From JAJYRX01 sp041655275 (GTDB lineage: Bacteria > Pseudomonadota > Gammaproteobacteria > Burkholderiales > Burkholderiaceae_B): a stretch of 64,000 nucleotides of DNA. Position 1 is the stretch's first letter. The number at the start of each line of letters is the position of its first letter. The stretch lies in the NCBI GenBank assembly GCA_041655275.1, contig JBBAFU010000013.1, positions 12,267-76,266 of the forward strand, written 5' to 3'. Shown piece after piece: positions 18,024-25,799 of the stretch. The translations under genes and the position numbers were made by a program. The notes beneath the pieces were generated by a model that saw only the letters and a program-made list of their open reading frames with translations, was not told where the DNA came from and searched no databases.

Positions 18024-19178
18024 ATGCGCACTGCACGCCGTTATCTCGCCCTGGAAATCTATCGCTCCGGCGCCGTGGTGTTACTGGCCCTGCTGGGCCT
18101 GTTCAGCCTGTTCGGACTCATCGAGGAGCTCGACAACCTGGGCAGCCGGCTCAGCCTGATCAATCTGTTCACGCTGGAGCTGCTGGCGGTACCCACGCGC
18201 CTGTACGATCTGCTGCCCATCGGCCTGCTCATCGGCGCCATCCTGGCACTGGCCGGCCTGGCGCAACGCAACGAGCTCGTCATCCTGCGCGTATCCGGCG
18301 TCAGCGGCCTGCGCCTGCTGGCCACGCTCTGGCTCATCACCCTGCCCCTGGTCGGCGGTGCGTTCGCACTGTCCGAAGTGCTTGCACCGGCAGCCGAGCT
18401 CAAGGGCAGCGAGGCGAGCATGATCCTTCTGGGCCGCACGGGTGGCGCGCGCATGGACAGCGGCTACTGGTTCCGCGAAACTGCGCCCGATGATGGCCTG
18501 CGCATCATCAACATCAGTCACCTGCTCACCGGCGGCAATGTCAGCGACATCACCCTGTACGAATTCGATGCGGACAATACGCTGCTGGCGCTGTCCCACG
18601 CCGCCGGCGGGCGCTTCCACGCCGGTGAGCTGACGCTGCGCGAAGTCACGCGCACCGAGATCGATGACCATGCACTGGACGCACTCGCCGATGCAACACC
18701 GCCCGAGGCACCACTCACCCGCCAGAGCACCCAGGCCAGCCGGCGGCTGGAAACCAGCCTTACCCCCGAGCGCCTGATCGCCCGGGTACTCACGCCCGAG
18801 CGCATGTCCATCGCCACCCTGCTCGACTATATCCATTACCTCGACAACAATCACCTGCAGACGGATCGACAGCGCGTGGCCCTGTGGCGCAAGTTCGCCT
18901 ACCCGTTCACCTTGCTGGTGATGATCACCATTGCGGCACCCATCAGCTTCATGCAGACCCGGCGCGGCGGCGTGGGCGGCAAGGTCTTCATCGGCATCCT
19001 GCTGGGTGTGGCCTTCTTCATGGTCAACCAGCTCGCGCTGAACGTCGGCATGCTGGGCAAATGGGCACCCTGGGTAACCGCATTGATACCCAATATCGCC
19101 GCCGGCCTGCTCGCCTTCGCCACCTTGCTGATCATGGAAAACCGCCACAATGTCAAACGGTTGCGCCAGCGTGCCTGA
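18024..19178 (+). CDS. lptG: LPS export ABC transporter permease LptG
   Basis: Inner-membrane permease of the lipopolysaccharide exporter. The 384-residue protein has three N-terminal helices, a periplasmic beta-jellyroll region (about residues 130-270) and three C-terminal helices. YDLLPIGLLIGAILALAGLA followed by NELVILRVSGVS is the LptG-type coupling region, and LWRKFAYPFTLLVMI opens the C-terminal half. LptF, its usual partner and neighbour, is not encoded next to it. The gene lies 37 bp after mtgA and overlaps the apaH start. Confidence 0.9.
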   Translation: MRTARRYLALEIYRSGAVVLLALLGLFSLFGLIEELDNLGSRLSLINLFTLELLAVPTRLYDLLPIGLLIGAILALAGLAQRNELVILRVSGVSGLRLLATLWLITLPLVGGAFALSEVLAPAAELKGSEASMILLGRTGGARMDSGYWFRETAPDDGLRIINISHLLTGGNVSDITLYEFDADNTLLALSHAAGGRFHAGELTLREVTRTEIDDHALDALADATPPEAPLTRQSTQASRRLETSLTPERLIARVLTPERMSIATLLDYIHYLDNNHLQTDRQRVALWRKFAYPFTLLVMITIAAPISFMQTRRGGVGGKVFIGILLGVAFFMVNQLALNVGMLGKWAPWVTALIPNIAAGLLAFATLLIMENRHNVKRLRQRA

Positions 19179-20007
19179 AAGCGCTACGGCACCTGTCTGG
19201 GTCATCGGCGACCTTCAGGGATGCCGTTGCGCCCTGGAGCGGCTGCTCGCCCACCCCGAGATCACTGCCGACCCGCGTGCGCGCTTCTGGTTCTGCGGGG
19301 ATCTGGTCAATCGCGGGCCGGATTCACTGGGCACCCTGAAGGCGGTGATGGCCCTGGGCGAGCGTGCAAGCTGCGTGCTGGGCAATCACGACATCCATAC
19401 CCTGGCGGTCTTCGCCGGCCATCGCGAACCGGGCAAGTCCGATACGCTGGACGCACTGCTGAGCGCCCCCGACGCCGCCGACTGCATGGACTGGCTGCGC
19501 CACCGGCCGCTGGCCCACTACGAGCAGGGCCACCTGATGGTGCACGCCGGGGTGCTGCCGCAATGGACGGTGGCCCGCACGCTGGCGCTGGCGGGCGAAC
19601 TCGAAACGGCGCTGCGCGCGCCCGACTGGCAGGACACCCTGGCCGATCTGTTCGGCAACAAGCCAAGGCGCTGGCGCGAGGCGCTGCGCGGCACGCGGCG
19701 CCTGCGCGTGATCGTCAATGCACTGACCCGCCTGCGCATGTGTACGCCCGACGGGCGCATGGACTTCAAGCACAAGGGCAAGCCCGTCATCACGGCGGAA
19801 TATCTTCCATGGTTTGAACTGGAGAACCGCGCCACCGCCAACGACACGATTGTGTTCGGCCACTGGTCGGTGCTTGGCCTGATGATGCGCCCCCACCTGA
19901 TCTGTCTGGACACCGGCTGCGTCTGGGGGCGCGAACTCACGGCCATGCGCCTGCATGACCGCCATCTGGTACAGGTGTCGTGCCATCCAGATAACGCTGC
20001 AGTATGA
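19150..20007 (+). CDS. apaH: symmetrical bis(5'-nucleosyl)-tetraphosphatase ApaH
   Basis: Hydrolyses Ap4A to two ADP, and can act on RNA caps in relatives. The 285-residue protein carries the PPP-phosphatase metal motifs GDLQGC, CGDLVNRGPDSL, LGNHDIHTLA and the His in MVHAGVLPQW, plus FGHWSVLGL near the end. The start at 19150 overlaps lptG by 29 bp; a GTG at 19171 would shorten this. The 3' end runs 71 bp into the oppositely oriented ruvX. Confidence 0.94.
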   Translation: MSNGCASVPESATAPVWVIGDLQGCRCALERLLAHPEITADPRARFWFCGDLVNRGPDSLGTLKAVMALGERASCVLGNHDIHTLAVFAGHREPGKSDTLDALLSAPDAADCMDWLRHRPLAHYEQGHLMVHAGVLPQWTVARTLALAGELETALRAPDWQDTLADLFGNKPRRWREALRGTRRLRVIVNALTRLRMCTPDGRMDFKHKGKPVITAEYLPWFELENRATANDTIVFGHWSVLGLMMRPHLICLDTGCVWGRELTAMRLHDRHLVQVSCHPDNAAV

Positions 20008-20368
20008 CGGCTGCAGCCATGGCATCATCCGCGTCGTGATTGCCCAGGATCTGCTGCGCCTCCATGCTGGAATGGCGCTCGTCGACCAGCTCGACCGCAA
20101 TGCCGAAACGGCCGCGCAGCTGGTTGGCAAAGCGGCGCGCCTGCGCCGTGGCCGGCTGCTCACCACCCTCGAGCGTGAGCGGCAGACCGACGATGACACG
20201 GTCGGGTTGCCACTGCCGGAGCAGGTCCTGGATCTGGTCGAAACGCTGTGTGCGCGTCTGCGCACCGATGATGCACAAGGGGCGCGCCTGGCGCGTGAGC
20301 GTGTTGCCCACGGCCACGCCTATCCTGCGCAGCCCGAAATCAAATGCCAGCAGCAGGTGCTCAGGCAT
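19937..20368 (-). CDS. ruvX: Holliday junction resolvase-like protein RuvX/YqgF
   Basis: A 143-residue RNase H-like protein of the YqgF family, implicated in pre-16S rRNA processing and possibly in recombination. The motifs LAFDFGLRRIGVAVGN, VIVGLPLTLEG, LVDERHSSMEA and DDAMAAAVILQRYL supply the acidic active site. It is the second gene of a yqgE-ruvX pair, overlapping yqgE by 8 bp. Its last 71 bases are antisense to apaH, so the C-terminal tail after LQRYLDG is coded opposite the apaH end. Confidence 0.92.
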   Translation of the reverse strand: MPEHLLLAFDFGLRRIGVAVGNTLTRQARPLCIIGAQTRTQRFDQIQDLLRQWQPDRVIVGLPLTLEGGEQPATAQARRFANQLRGRFGIAVELVDERHSSMEAQQILGNHDADDAMAAAVILQRYLDGTTPVPDGGHAGAWP

Positions 20369-20963
20369 GCCCCGCCTGGGACATCAGCATGGCGGGCTCT
20401 ATGCCGAGCTGCGACAGTGCCGCCTCGTAGCGCTGCTCGGCGGGCACGTCGAAGAGGATCTCCTGTGTGGCGTCAACATTGAGCCAGGCATTGCGCACGA
20501 TCTCGCTCTCGAGCTGGCCCGCGCCCCAGCCTGCATAACCCAGTGACACCATCAGGCGCGCCGGCCCCTGCCCCTGGGACACGTCCTGGAGCACGTCGCG
20601 CGATGTCGTGAGTGCCATGGGCCCCATGCGCACGCTGGAGGTATAGCTGCCCGAAGGCGTATGCAGCACGAAACCCCTGTCGGTCTGGACAGGGCCGCCG
20701 AAAAACACCGGCGCATCCTTGACCGGCCCGATTTCCAGGGCCAGATCCAGCTCTATGCGCTGCAGCAAGTCACCAACGGTGAGATCGGTGGGCCGGTTCA
20801 CCACCAGACCCAGTGCGCCTTCTTCGGTATGTTCGCAGATATAGATGACCGTGTTGGCCAGTGAACCCCCGACCATGCCCGGCATGGCAAGCAGGAACTG
20901 ACCGGCCAGGCTGACATGCGTTTCACCGGCGTCGAGATCTTTATGGTCCTTGGGGTTTGACAT
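20361..20963 (-). CDS. UPF0301/AlgH family protein YqgE
   Basis: A 200-residue cytoplasmic protein of the YqgE/AlgH family. The family signature is visible in AGQFLLAMPGMVGGSLANTV, YICEHTEEGALGLVVNRP and FFGGPVQTDRGFVLH. Function is unsettled; in Pseudomonas a homologue was first reported as an alginate regulator. It is coupled to ruvX, a conserved arrangement. The gene begins 39 bp after the rubredoxin gene. Confidence 0.92.
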   Translation of the reverse strand: MSNPKDHKDLDAGETHVSLAGQFLLAMPGMVGGSLANTVIYICEHTEEGALGLVVNRPTDLTVGDLLQRIELDLALEIGPVKDAPVFFGGPVQTDRGFVLHTPSGSYTSSVRMGPMALTTSRDVLQDVSQGQGPARLMVSLGYAGWGAGQLESEIVRNAWLNVDATQEILFDVPAEQRYEAALSQLGIEPAMLMSQAGHA

Positions 20964-21002
20964 GACATTCTCCGCAATAGCGTTGGCCCCTGCGGATTGC
21001 GC

Positions 21003-21167
21003 TCAGATCTCGATCAGCTCGAAATCCTCCTTGCGCGCGCCGCATTCGGGGCATACCCAGTTTGGCGGTACATCTTCCCATTTGGTTCCCGGCGCAATGC
21101 CTTCTTCCGGGAGGCCCGCCTCCTCATCATATATCCAGCCGCAAATCAGACACATCCAGGTACGCAT
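21003..21167 (-). CDS. rubredoxin
   Basis: A 54-residue one-iron electron carrier. Two CxxCG loops (MCLICGWIYDEEAG and WVCPECGARKEDFE) bind the Fe, and the aromatic core residues between them are kept. The start at 21167 gives the usual family N-terminus; an ATG at 21182 would add five residues and neither has a clear ribosome binding site. In related bacteria rubredoxin genes sit divergently next to thiD, as here. Confidence 0.93.
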   Translation of the reverse strand: MRTWMCLICGWIYDEEAGLPEEGIAPGTKWEDVPPNWVCPECGARKEDFELIEI

Positions 21168-21329
21168 TTCAAGATCACTCATTCTATGAAACCGTCTGCG
21201 GCCGGAAAGCCTTGTACAGACGTTCATGGATTAAAATGGAGGCCATCTTACTAAAATCAATGCCTGATGTTCACATTTTCCATCGAACATCGGCGAATTC
21301 ACGCGAATTCATCTTGGAAATTCACCTTG

Positions 21330-22133
21330 GTGCAGGCACTCCAACCTTCTCTGGTTCTTATTTTCGGCCCGTTTGACCCAACCGGTGCCAGTAGCCTTCC
21401 GGCAGACGCGGTTACCTGCGCAGCCCTGGGCTGCCATGCGCTGGGTGCGCTCACCGCCACACTGGTGCGCGACAGCGCCGGTGTCGAGGACATCCAGCCC
21501 AGCCCGCCCGAGCTGCTGGACGACCAGGCGCGCTGCCTGCTCGAGGACATGCCCGTCAAGGCGCTCAAGATCGGACCGGTATACACCAGCGAGACGGTCA
21601 GCGTGATTGCGCAGATTGCGGCGGACTACAGCCACCTGCCCCTGGTATTGCAGCCGGGGCATATTCCCTATGAGTCGCTGGCCGAAGATATCGACGCCGA
21701 GGATGCCCAGCTGGCACTGTTCGAACTGCTGCTGCCCCAGACCGATCTGGTGGTCACCCAGGGCAATATACTGGCCCGGTGGGCCAGCCAGGGCCTGCTG
21801 CCCGATGCCTCGGTCGAACAGGCAGGCGACGTCCTGTTCGAGCACGGTGCCGAGTGGCTGCTGGCCTGCGATCAGCCGCTGCGCCCCGGTCAGCAGGGTC
21901 ATGTCCTGCTGGGCGCCGGTCATCAGGCACACAGCTGGCCCAGCGAGGGCATGCCCGCACGCGTGCTCGATACCGAAGGTCCCATCGCCTGCGCCATCAC
22001 GGCGGAACTCGCCGCAGGTCACGCCATGCCCGTGGCCGTCGAGCGCGCCCTGCAAAGTGCGCAACCACTTCGCGCACGCCATTTCCAACCCGGCATGGGC
22101 CATCTGCTGCTTGATCGCAGCCAATCATCATGA
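21330..22133 (+). CDS. thiD: HMP/HMP-P kinase-like protein ThiD with eroded active site
   Basis: A 267-residue ribokinase-fold protein placed where thiD sits in relatives, directly ahead of thiE (ATGA overlap). ThiD normally makes hydroxymethylpyrimidine diphosphate for thiamine synthesis. Overall similarity is clear (PSLVLIFGPFDPTGASSLPAD, VKALKIGPVYTSETV, LLPQTDLVVT). However, several motifs are changed: the DPVM/DTVM motif reads QPGH, TPN reads TQGN, the MKGGH lysine region reads ACDQP, and the C-terminal anion hole HGTGC reads DTEG. Kinase activity is therefore doubtful. The start is uncertain: a GTG at 21330 follows GGAAA, while an ATG at 21267 would add 21 residues from an AT-rich stretch with the direct repeat GCGAATTC (21292, 21302). 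Confidence 0.75.
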   Translation: MQALQPSLVLIFGPFDPTGASSLPADAVTCAALGCHALGALTATLVRDSAGVEDIQPSPPELLDDQARCLLEDMPVKALKIGPVYTSETVSVIAQIAADYSHLPLVLQPGHIPYESLAEDIDAEDAQLALFELLLPQTDLVVTQGNILARWASQGLLPDASVEQAGDVLFEHGAEWLLACDQPLRPGQQGHVLLGAGHQAHSWPSEGMPARVLDTEGPIACAITAELAAGHAMPVAVERALQSAQPLRARHFQPGMGHLLLDRSQSS

Positions 22134-22786
22134 CTGACTCAATCCGCTTTCCCCGGGGGCTGTACGGCATCACCCCCGAATGGGACGATACCGACAGACT
22201 GCTGCATGCCATCGATCAGGCGGCCCGGGGTGGCATGGTCGCCCTGCAATGGCGGCGCAAGCATCTCGATGCCGCCCAGGGCCTGGCACAGGCACGACGC
22301 ATCCAGGATCACTGCCGTCAACTGGGTGTGCTATGCATCATCAACGACGACTGGCGCCTGGCAGCCATGATCGATGCCGATGGCGTGCACGTCGGCCGTG
22401 ATGACGGCACCATCGCCGACGCACGGCTGGCCCTGGGTGACGATAGAATCGTGGGCTCCTCGTGCTACAGCGATATCGAACGCGCACGGCAGGCCATCGA
22501 CGCCGGGGTAGACTATATCGCCTTTGGCGCCGTCTATCCTTCCCCGATCAAGCCCGATGCCGTGCGTGTACCGCTGGAAGTGATCACACAGGCGCGCGCG
22601 CTTGTCGAAAACATCACCCCGGCCGGCGAACGGCGTGTGGCCATCTGCGCCATCGGCGGCATCACGCCCGGTAATGCCGCCCCCGTGGTGGCGGCCGGCG
22701 CCGACAGCCTGGCCCTGATCAGCGGGCTCTTCGAGGCCCCCGACATCCGCGCGGCCGCAGCCGCCTGCCAGGCACTCTACGCCTGA
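22130..22786 (+). CDS. thiE: thiamine phosphate synthase ThiE
   Basis: Joins HMP-diphosphate to thiazole phosphate to make thiamine phosphate. The 218-residue TIM-barrel protein keeps ALQWRRKHLDAA (phosphate-binding Arg/Lys), LCIINDDWRLAAMI, ADGVHVGRDD, GSSCYSDIERA and FGAVYPSPIKP. The C-terminal phosphate site is AIGGITPGNAA. It looks functional, in contrast to the thiD copy it overlaps by 4 bp. hemL follows 51 bp later, behind a short hairpin. Confidence 0.92.
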   Translation: MTDSIRFPRGLYGITPEWDDTDRLLHAIDQAARGGMVALQWRRKHLDAAQGLAQARRIQDHCRQLGVLCIINDDWRLAAMIDADGVHVGRDDGTIADARLALGDDRIVGSSCYSDIERARQAIDAGVDYIAFGAVYPSPIKPDAVRVPLEVITQARALVENITPAGERRVAICAIGGITPGNAAPVVAAGADSLALISGLFEAPDIRAAAAACQALYA

Positions 22787-22787
22787 C

Positions 22788-22804
22788 GGCCGGCAAACCC
22801 GGCC
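22788..22804 (+). terminator. short GC hairpin between thiE and hemL
   Basis: GGCCGG, a 5-base loop CAAAC, then CCGGCC, starting two bases after the thiE stop. It is followed by TCTTC and only a weak pyrimidine run. It is probably an attenuating terminator or 3'-end structure of thiDE mRNA. Confidence 0.4.
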
Positions 22805-22837
22805 TCTTCACATCAACTACTGTCTGAATCTACTGCC

Positions 22838-24127
22838 ATGTCACGCAATCCGGAACTTTTCGAACGCGCCTCCCGCCACATTCCCGGCGGTGTCAATTCA
22901 CCCGTGCGCGCCTTTCGCTCCACCGGCGGCACGCCTCGATTCATCGCGCGCGCCGAAGGCCCCTGGCTGTGGGATGCCGACGGTACGCGCTATATCGACT
23001 ATATCGGGTCCTGGGGCCCGGCCATCCTGGGCCATGCCCATCCAAAGGTGGTCGAGGCCGTGCAGCAGGCCGCGGCCAGGGGCCTGTCCTTCGGCGCCCC
23101 CACCGAAGCGGAAATCCAGCTGGCGGAAACCATTTCCGGGCGGCTGCCGTCCATGGAGAAGCTGCGCCTGGTCAGCTCCGGCACCGAAGCAACCATGAGC
23201 GCCATCCGTCTGGCCCGGGGTGCCACGGGGCGCAACAAGATCATCAAGTTCGAGGGCTGCTATCACGGCCACGCCGACAGCCTGCTCGTCAAGGCCGGCT
23301 CGGGCCTGCTCACATTCGGCAACCCCACATCGGCGGGCGTGCCTGCGGAATTCGTGCAGCACACCCTGGTGCTCGACTACAACAATCTGGACGCCATCGA
23401 CAGGGCTTTCGAGGAACAGGGCGAAGACATTGCCTGCGTCATTCTGGAGCCCATTGCGGGCAACATGAATCTGGTGCGCCCCGTGCCCGGCTTCCTGGAA
23501 AAAGTGCGCGAACGCTGCACCCGGCACGGCGCCCTGCTCATCTTCGACGAAGTCATGACGGGTTTCCGTGTCGGACCGCAAGGCGTTCAGGGACTGACGG
23601 GCATCACGCCGGACCTGACGACGCTCGCCAAGGTCATCGGCGGCGGCATGCCGGTGGGCGCCTTCGGCGGCCGCGCGGACATCATGGATCACATCGCGCC
23701 CCTGGGCGCCGTCTATCAGGCGGGCACGCTCTCAGGCAACCCCGTGGCCGTGGCCGCCGGTCTGGCCACGCTGGAGCTCGTCGGCGAGCCCGGCTTCTAC
23801 GAGCGTCTGGGCGCACAGACGCAACGCCTGGCCCAGGGCCTCACGGAAAGGGCGAATGCGGTGGGCATCAGCCTGTGCGCCGATGCCGTGGGCGGCATGT
23901 TCGGCATCTACTTCACGCCCGACATCCCCACCAGCTTCGCCGAAGTCTCGGCGGCCGACACGGCAATGTTCAACCGCTTCTTCCACGGCATGCTCGAGGC
24001 CGGCGTCCACCTGGCCCCGTCCGCTTTCGAGGCGGGCTTCGTCTCGGCAGCCCACGATGATGCCATCATCGACGAAACCCTGGATCATGCCGAAGCCGTG
24101 CTCGCCCGGCTGGTGACGGAGCGTTAG
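22838..24127 (+). CDS. hemL: glutamate-1-semialdehyde 2,1-aminomutase HemL
   Basis: PLP enzyme that makes 5-aminolevulinate, the first committed tetrapyrrole precursor, from glutamate semialdehyde. The 429-residue protein shows HIPGGVNSPVRAF, GTEATMSAIRLARG, FEGCYHGHADSLLVKAGSG and LIFDEVMTGFRVG. The PLP lysine lies in TTLAKVIGGGMPVGAFGG. Length and motifs are standard. Its TAG stop overlaps the stop of the convergent ligase gene. Confidence 0.96.
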   Translation: MSRNPELFERASRHIPGGVNSPVRAFRSTGGTPRFIARAEGPWLWDADGTRYIDYIGSWGPAILGHAHPKVVEAVQQAAARGLSFGAPTEAEIQLAETISGRLPSMEKLRLVSSGTEATMSAIRLARGATGRNKIIKFEGCYHGHADSLLVKAGSGLLTFGNPTSAGVPAEFVQHTLVLDYNNLDAIDRAFEEQGEDIACVILEPIAGNMNLVRPVPGFLEKVRERCTRHGALLIFDEVMTGFRVGPQGVQGLTGITPDLTTLAKVIGGGMPVGAFGGRADIMDHIAPLGAVYQAGTLSGNPVAVAAGLATLELVGEPGFYERLGAQTQRLAQGLTERANAVGISLCADAVGGMFGIYFTPDIPTSFAEVSAADTAMFNRFFHGMLEAGVHLAPSAFEAGFVSAAHDDAIIDETLDHAEAVLARLVTER

Positions 24128-25782
24128 CCGGGGCGGTTGGGATTATCTGCATCTCGCAGCGCAAAACGCTGCAGCTTGCCGGTCGGGCTGCGCGGCAGCC
24201 GGTCGACGAAGGTAATCGCCCGCGGGTATTTGTACGGCGCAACGCAGCGTCGTGCATGCGCCTGAAGCTGCAGGGCCATCTCGCTTCCGGGCGTCCAGCC
24301 CGGATGCAATACCACGAAGGCATGGACGATGGTGCCGCGCAGCGGATGCGGGCGCCCCACGACGGCGCACTCTGCAACCGCCTCGTGACTCAACAGGGCA
24401 TCCTCGACTTCAGGTGCCGCAATGCTGTAGCCGGCCGAGACAATGATGTCGTCATTGCGCGCCTGATAATGGAAATAGCCGTCCTCGTCACAGAACAGGC
24501 GATCACCGGTCAGGTTCCAGCCCTGCTGGACATATTCCGTCTGGCGTGCATCCGCCAGATAACGGCAACCGGTGGGCCCGCGCACGGCCAGACGCCCCAC
24601 CGTGCCCGGCGGCACGGACTGCATCTGCGCATCGACCACCCGCGCCTCGTAGCCGGGAACGACGCGCCCGATGGCACCGCGACGTACCGCATCGGGCGCA
24701 CTGGCGATATAGATATGCATCATCTCGGTGCCGCCGATACCGTCCAGCATCTCGATGCCGCTCGCCTGCTTCCACAGACGGCGCGTGGCATCGGGCAGGG
24801 CTTCGCCGGCCGAGACGCACAGGCGCAGGCTGGGCAGCCCGCCTTCCGGCATGTTCGCCGCCATCTGGCGGTACAGCGTGGGCGGGCCGAACAGCGTCGT
24901 CACGCCCAGTGTGCGAATCTGCGCCATCAGCACCTCAGGCCCCTCGTGCCCCACCAGCGCCGTCGAAGCGCCGGCATGCAGGGGAAAGCACAGCAGCCCG
25001 CCCAGACCAAAGGTGAAGGCCAGCGGCGGCGTGCCGATGACGATGTCATCGGGCACCAGACGCAGCACATGCCGGCCAAAGGTATCGCACATGGCAAGGA
25101 TGTCGCGGTGAAAATGCAGGCAGGCCTTGGGCTCGCCCGTAGTGCCGCTGGTAAAGGCAATCAGGCAGACATCGTCGCCGGCCGTATCGCAGGCGCTGAA
25201 CGTGGCCGGCATGGCGGGCAGCAGGGCTTCCAGACCCTCGTCGGCAGCACCGCCAAAGCCAAGAATGCCTCCGGGCGGGATATCGGACTGCCCAGGAACG
25301 GCACAGGCGGCCTGCAGTTCCCCGAGCAGCGAAGTTTCGCACAGGGCGGCCTGTACCCTCGCCTTGTCCATGATGATGCGCAGCTCGCTGCGGCGCAGCA
25401 TCGGCATGGTGGGCACGGTCACCAGCCCGGCCTTGACCGCAGCCAGCCAGGCGGCCGCCATGAGGGGGCTGTTGCGACCGCGCAGCAGCAGGCGATTGCC
25501 CGGCACCAGCCCCATGGGACCCACCAGCACATGGGCAATGCGATCGACAAGCCGCACAAGCGCCTGATAGCTCAGGGTGTGCTCGCGCCCCTCCTCGAGC
25601 CAGCGAAACGCAATGCGTTCGCGCCAGGCCCGGTGAGCGTCGGTCTCGAGCAATGCCGTGGCGGCATTCAGCCGGGGCGCCATGGTCGTGTCGGGCAGGC
25701 CGTCGAAAAGAAAGACCGGCCACTGCGCGCGCGGCGGCAGGTGATCGCGGGTGAAAGTATCGATATGGGCACTCGCTTGCAT
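24124..25782 (-). CDS. aryl-CoA ligase (2-aminobenzoate/benzoate-CoA ligase type)
   Basis: ATP-dependent activation of an aromatic acid to its CoA thioester. The 552-residue ANL-superfamily protein has the P-loop AFTSGTTGEPKACLHFHRD, the core GIGGTEMMHIYIA, the ARNDDIIVSAGYSIAAPEVE hinge and the C-terminal catalytic Lys in RSPTGKLQRF. The closest family type by eye is benzoate/2-aminobenzoate-CoA ligase (FGPPTLYRQM, GIEMLDGIGGTEM). It lies 17 bp after a 2-aminobenzoyl-CoA/salicylyl-CoA oxygenase gene, which makes anthranilate or salicylate the likely substrate. The start at 25782 is preferred because GAGG lies six bases upstream; an ATG at 25788 has no spacing. Confidence 0.87.
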   Translation of the reverse strand: MQASAHIDTFTRDHLPPRAQWPVFLFDGLPDTTMAPRLNAATALLETDAHRAWRERIAFRWLEEGREHTLSYQALVRLVDRIAHVLVGPMGLVPGNRLLLRGRNSPLMAAAWLAAVKAGLVTVPTMPMLRRSELRIIMDKARVQAALCETSLLGELQAACAVPGQSDIPPGGILGFGGAADEGLEALLPAMPATFSACDTAGDDVCLIAFTSGTTGEPKACLHFHRDILAMCDTFGRHVLRLVPDDIVIGTPPLAFTFGLGGLLCFPLHAGASTALVGHEGPEVLMAQIRTLGVTTLFGPPTLYRQMAANMPEGGLPSLRLCVSAGEALPDATRRLWKQASGIEMLDGIGGTEMMHIYIASAPDAVRRGAIGRVVPGYEARVVDAQMQSVPPGTVGRLAVRGPTGCRYLADARQTEYVQQGWNLTGDRLFCDEDGYFHYQARNDDIIVSAGYSIAAPEVEDALLSHEAVAECAVVGRPHPLRGTIVHAFVVLHPGWTPGSEMALQLQAHARRCVAPYKYPRAITFVDRLPRSPTGKLQRFALRDADNPNRPG

Positions 25783-25799
25783 CGGCATCCTCGAACGTG

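Noticed and set aside
21190..21330. TPP riboswitch ahead of thiD
   Set aside because: The AT-rich gap lacks the conserved CUGAGA and THI-box segments and is too short. There is only a GCGAATTC direct repeat.
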